The notes under the pieces were generated by a model. That model did no database searches, was not told where the DNA came from, and worked only from the letters and a program-made list of their open reading frames with translations. Below are positions 60,715 to 64,000 of a stretch of DNA of 64,000 nucleotides, one piece after another. How positions within the stretch are numbered: the first letter of the stretch is position 1; each line of letters starts with the position of its first letter. The DNA comes from Pseudomonadota bacterium (GTDB taxonomy: Bacteria > Pseudomonadota > Alphaproteobacteria > Rhizobiales > Devosiaceae): contig JAEWGT010000017.1 of NCBI GenBank assembly GCA_023388175.1, positions 434,001-498,000 of the forward strand, written 5' to 3'. Made by a program: the position numbers and the translations under genes.

Positions 60715-63700
60715 ATGTCGATCAAAGCCGCCGTCTATCATCTCACCCATTACAAATATGACCGGCCGGTCACCCTGCAGCCGCAGGTCATCCGGTTGCA
60801 GCCGGCACCGCACAGCAAGACCAAGGTTCTGAGCCATTCGCTCCGCGTCAGCCCCAGCCTGCATTTCGTCAATGTGCAGCAGGACCCCTATGGCAATTTC
60901 CTGACCCGCTTCGTCTTCCCGGAGCCGGTCACCGAGCTCAAGATCGAAGTCGATCTCGTCGCCGATATGACGGTCTATAATCCCTTCGATTTCTTCGTCG
61001 AGGAAAGCGCCGAAACCTGGCCCTTCGAGTATCCCGAAGACCTGCGCGACGATCTCGCCATCTATCGCCAGCCCGAACCGGCCGGGCCGTTCATGAACGA
61101 CCTCCTGGCCTCCATCGACCGCTCGCCGCAGAACACCGTCACCTTCGTGACCGGCCTCAATGCCCACCTCCAGCAGATGACAAACTACATCGTGCGGCTG
61201 GAGCCCGGCGTCTGGTCTCCCGAAGAAACCCTCAGCAATGCCAAGGGCTCCTGCCGCGATTCGAGCTGGCTGCTGGTCAATATCCTGCGCCATCTCGGCT
61301 TTGCCGCCCGCTTCGTTTCCGGCTACCTCATCCAGCTCAAGCCCGACCTCGTCTCGCTGGACGGCCCGGCCGGAACCGACCACGATTTCACCGATCTGCA
61401 TGCCTGGTGCGAGGTCTATCTCCCCGGCGCCGGCTGGATCGGCCTAGACCCCACTTCGGGCCTGCTCACCGGCGAAAGCCACGTCCCCCTCGCCGCCACG
61501 CCGCACTACCGTAACGCCGCGCCGATTTCCGGCTTCGCCTCCTATGCCGAAGTCGACTTTGCCTTTGATATGCGCGTCACCCGGGTGGCCGAACACCCCC
61601 GGATTACCAAGCCTTTTTCCGACGAAAGCTGGCAGCGTCTCGACGCCCTGGGCAAGCAGGTCGACGCAAGACTGGCGCAACAGGACGTTCGCCTTACCAT
61701 GGGCGGCGAACCCACCTTTGTCTCCATCGATGATTTCGAGGCAGACGAGTGGAATGCCGGTGCCGTTGGCCCCACCAAGCGCAGATTGGCCGACGACCTC
61801 ATTCGTCGCCTGCGCCAGCGCTTTGCGCCCAATGGCATGCTCCATTATGGCCAGGGCAAGTGGTATCCGGGCGAAACCCTGCCGCGCTGGACCTTCTCGC
61901 TCTATTGGCGGCTCGACGGCAAACCGCTCTGGCAGGACGAAAGCCTTATCGCCCGCGAGGGCGTCAAGACCGACGCGACCCCGGCAGATGCAAAGCGTTT
62001 TCTCGATGCCTTCGCGCGCAATCTCGGCCTTACCGGCGACACCATCGCTGAAGCCTATGAGGACCCGGGCGAATGGCTGCTCAAGGAGTCAAAACTCCCT
62101 GACAATGTTGATCCGGCCAATTCCGAACTGGCCGATCCAGAAGCCCGTGCCCGCATCGCAAAAGTATTCGAGCGCGGCCTTACCAATCCCACCGGCTATG
62201 TGCTGCCCGTCCAGCGCTGGAACGCTGCCGCCTCCAGCCCCTGGCTCACCGAAAAGTGGAAGACCCGGCGCGGCAAGCTGTTCCTTGCGCCCGGCGACAG
62301 TCCCGCAGGCTATCGCCTGCCGCTCAATTCGCTGAAACATCTAAAGGCGACGGCATATCCCCATATTGTGCCGCTCGATCCCTTCGCGCCGCGCGCGCCC
62401 CTGCCCGATCCGGCCGAAATTCTCGCCCGCCGGCAAACCGGCCTCGAAACCGACCCGCGCGAACAGGCCACGGCCGGCTTCACCGCCGCCACCGAGCAGC
62501 AGGACATTACCGAACAGGTCATCAGCGAAATCGAGGGCCAGGTGCGCACCGCCGTCACCGCCGAATTGCGCGATGACCGCCTCTGCGTCTTTCTGCCCCC
62601 TGTCGAAAAGCTGGAGGACTTTCTCGAGCTGATTGCCGCCACCGAAGCGGCAGCCAGGGAAATCGGCCAGCCCATCCATCTCGAAGGCTATGCCCCGCCG
62701 GCAGATCCGCGCCTCAACGTTATCCGCGTCGCGCCCGATCCCGGCGTGATCGAAGTCAATATCCACCCCGCGTCAGACTGGGACGATTGCGTCGCCACCA
62801 CCAATGCGGTCTATGAAGAGGCGCGTCAGTGCCGGCTCGGCGCCGACAAATTTATGATAGACGGCAAGCATGTGGGCACTGGTGGCGGCAATCATGTCGT
62901 CGTCGGTGGTGCGACGCCCGATGACAGCCCCTTCCTGCGCCGCCCGGACCTGCTCAAGTCACTGGTTCTCCATTGGCAGCGCCATCCGTCCATGAGCTAC
63001 CTGTTTTCGGGCCTCTTCATTGGTCCCACCAGCCAGGCCCCGCGCATGGACGAAGCGCGGCATGACTCTCTCTATGAACTCGAAATCGCCATGGCGCAGG
63101 TTCCGGCGCCCGGTGAGGGCGTGCCGCCCCTGCCCTGGCTGACCGACCGCCTGTTCCGCAACCTGCTCACCGATGTCACTGGCAACACCCACCGCTCAGA
63201 GATCTGCATCGACAAGCTGTTCTCTCCCGATGGTCCCACCGGCCGGCTCGGCCTTGTGGAATTTCGGGGCTTTGAAATGCCGCCCAATGCGCGCATGTCG
63301 CTGGCCCAGCAATTGCTGATCCGCGCGCTCATCGCCCGTTATTGGGACAGGCCTATCTCTGGCGATCTGGTCCGCTGGGGCACGAGCCTGCACGACCGCT
63401 TCATGCTTGGCACTTATGTCTGGCAGGATTTCCTCGGCATGCTCGACGGCCTGCGTGAGGACGGTTTCGATTTCGACCCCGCATGGTTTGCGGCCCAGCG
63501 CGAATTCCGCTTCCCCTTCTGCGGCGAAGTCAGCGTCGATGACATACGGCTCGAACTGCGTCAGGCTCTCGAACCCTGGCATGTCATGGGCGAGCAGGGC
63601 GCTATCGGCGGCACTGTGCGTTTCGTCGATTCCTCGGTCGAGCGCCTCGAAGTCACGCTCGAAACCTCCAATCCGGCCCGTTATGCCGTCACCTGCAACC

Positions 63701-64000
63701 AGCGCCCTGTTCCGCTCAAAGCCACCGGCACCAGCGGCGTCTCCGTCGCCGGCGTCCGTTTCAAGGCCTGGCAGCCCGCCTCGGGCATGCACCCGGCTCT
63801 GCCGGTCAATGCGCCGCTGGTTTTTGACATCTACGACACCTGGACCGGCCGCGCCATTGGCGGCTGCACCTATCATGTCGCCCATCCAGGCGGGCGCAAT
63901 TACGAAACCTTCCCGGTCAATGGCAACGAGGCCGAGGCCCGCCGCCTCGCCCGCTTCATACCCCACAACTACACGCCGGGCCCCTACACCCTTCGCCCCG
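60715..64000 (+). CDS. Transglutaminase-like / DUF2126 protein (C-terminus cut by window edge)
   Basis: The open frame begins at ATG 60715 (MSIKAAVYHLTHYKYDRPV) and runs uninterrupted for 1,095 codons to the window end. The N-terminal transglutaminase-like region (about 1-290) has the Bact_transglu_N start. Its catalytic triad candidates are Cys in AKGSCRDSSWLLVNILRHLG, His in TDLHAWCEVYLPG and Asp in WIGLDPTSGLL. The rest is the DUF2126 domain (LTMGGEPTFVSIDDFEADEW, GTGGGNHVVVGGATPDDSPF). Family members are about 1,100 residues, so nearly all is present. Usually linked to A-alpha2-M/peptide-ligase-like clusters; function is unproven. Confidence 0.93.
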   Translation, partial: MSIKAAVYHLTHYKYDRPVTLQPQVIRLQPAPHSKTKVLSHSLRVSPSLHFVNVQQDPYGNFLTRFVFPEPVTELKIEVDLVADMTVYNPFDFFVEESAETWPFEYPEDLRDDLAIYRQPEPAGPFMNDLLASIDRSPQNTVTFVTGLNAHLQQMTNYIVRLEPGVWSPEETLSNAKGSCRDSSWLLVNILRHLGFAARFVSGYLIQLKPDLVSLDGPAGTDHDFTDLHAWCEVYLPGAGWIGLDPTSGLLTGESHVPLAATPHYRNAAPISGFASYAEVDFAFDMRVTRVAEHPRITKPFSDESWQRLDALGKQVDARLAQQDVRLTMGGEPTFVSIDDFEADEWNAGAVGPTKRRLADDLIRRLRQRFAPNGMLHYGQGKWYPGETLPRWTFSLYWRLDGKPLWQDESLIAREGVKTDATPADAKRFLDAFARNLGLTGDTIAEAYEDPGEWLLKESKLPDNVDPANSELADPEARARIAKVFERGLTNPTGYVLPVQRWNAAASSPWLTEKWKTRRGKLFLAPGDSPAGYRLPLNSLKHLKATAYPHIVPLDPFAPRAPLPDPAEILARRQTGLETDPREQATAGFTAATEQQDITEQVISEIEGQVRTAVTAELRDDRLCVFLPPVEKLEDFLELIAATEAAAREIGQPIHLEGYAPPADPRLNVIRVAPDPGVIEVNIHPASDWDDCVATTNAVYEEARQCRLGADKFMIDGKHVGTGGGNHVVVGGATPDDSPFLRRPDLLKSLVLHWQRHPSMSYLFSGLFIGPTSQAPRMDEARHDSLYELEIAMAQVPAPGEGVPPLPWLTDRLFRNLLTDVTGNTHRSEICIDKLFSPDGPTGRLGLVEFRGFEMPPNARMSLAQQLLIRALIARYWDRPISGDLVRWGTSLHDRFMLGTYVWQDFLGMLDGLREDGFDFDPAWFAAQREFRFPFCGEVSVDDIRLELRQALEPWHVMGEQGAIGGTVRFVDSSVERLEVTLETSNPARYAVTCNQRPVPLKATGTSGVSVAGVRFKAWQPASGMHPALPVNAPLVFDIYDTWTGRAIGGCTYHVAHPGGRNYETFPVNGNEAEARRLARFIPHNYTPGPYTLRP

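Overview
The window is about 62-64% GC and densely coded. It looks like the chromosome of an alphaproteobacterium of the order Hyphomicrobiales, most likely a Devosia-like genus. This rests on gene content: a cytochrome c-tailed urate oxidase PuuD, a PuuE-UraD fusion, thu-type trehalose genes, ChvE-GguAB, smo-type polyol transport and an NrsF-type anti-sigma factor. It is an inference, because no rRNA or marker gene is present. I saw no tRNA, rRNA, CRISPR array, insertion sequence, prophage or origin.

Region 1 (1-20.5 kb) is purine catabolism. Reading leftwards from 14890, the genes are uraH, xdhA, xdhB, xdhC, a four-gene BMP/nucleoside-type ABC importer, puuD, guaD and then glcB (malate synthase G, cut by the window edge). 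Most junctions are overlaps or gaps of a few bases. Divergently lies puuE, a fusion of allantoinase and OHCU decarboxylase, and further right are allE and allA. Together these take guanine or xanthine to glyoxylate and then malate; only the allantoate-to-ureidoglycine step is missing. A RutR-like operator sits in the uraH/puuE divergent promoter, and a second one precedes an exported 5'-nucleotidase at 30.9 kb. Between puuE and allE lie a small ArsR/SRPBCC module with a palindromic operator and a baeRF-type (eRF1-like) protein.

Region 2 (20.6-33.3 kb) is stress and envelope functions: a META-domain protein, otsBA trehalose synthesis, and a RhlE-like RNA helicase. It also holds a SigF/NrsF-type sigma/anti-sigma pair divergent from a three-gene operon (Met-rich periplasmic peptide, cytochrome b, Tat-exported molybdoenzyme). 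Both directions carry a matching GTAACC-N16-CGAA promoter. This strongly resembles the hypochlorite-scavenging MrpX/YedY1/YedZ1 system known from Azospira. An exported superoxide dismutase, a ThuA-like protein, the 5'-nucleotidase and small envelope proteins follow.

Region 3 (33.4-46.3 kb) holds a TPP riboswitch in front of an orphan thiamine-precursor-binding protein. Next is a full thuR-EFGK-AB trehalose/disaccharide uptake and oxidation locus with LacI-type operators. Then come a sulfurtransferase, two VOC proteins, a methyltransferase and a YafY/WYL regulator.

Region 4 (46.3-64 kb) holds a ChvE-GguAB sugar importer with a possible 23-codon leader peptide, a GntR regulator with a palindromic operator over its start, and a SorC regulator. 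These precede a polyol operon (smoEFGK, mtlK, FGGY kinase). The window ends in a transglutaminase/DUF2126 protein cut by the right edge.

Five long imperfect inverted repeats (4.72, 12.9, 54.2, 56.1 and 57.3 kb) all lie between co-directional genes inside presumed operons. Strong hairpins also follow several genes for solute-binding proteins.
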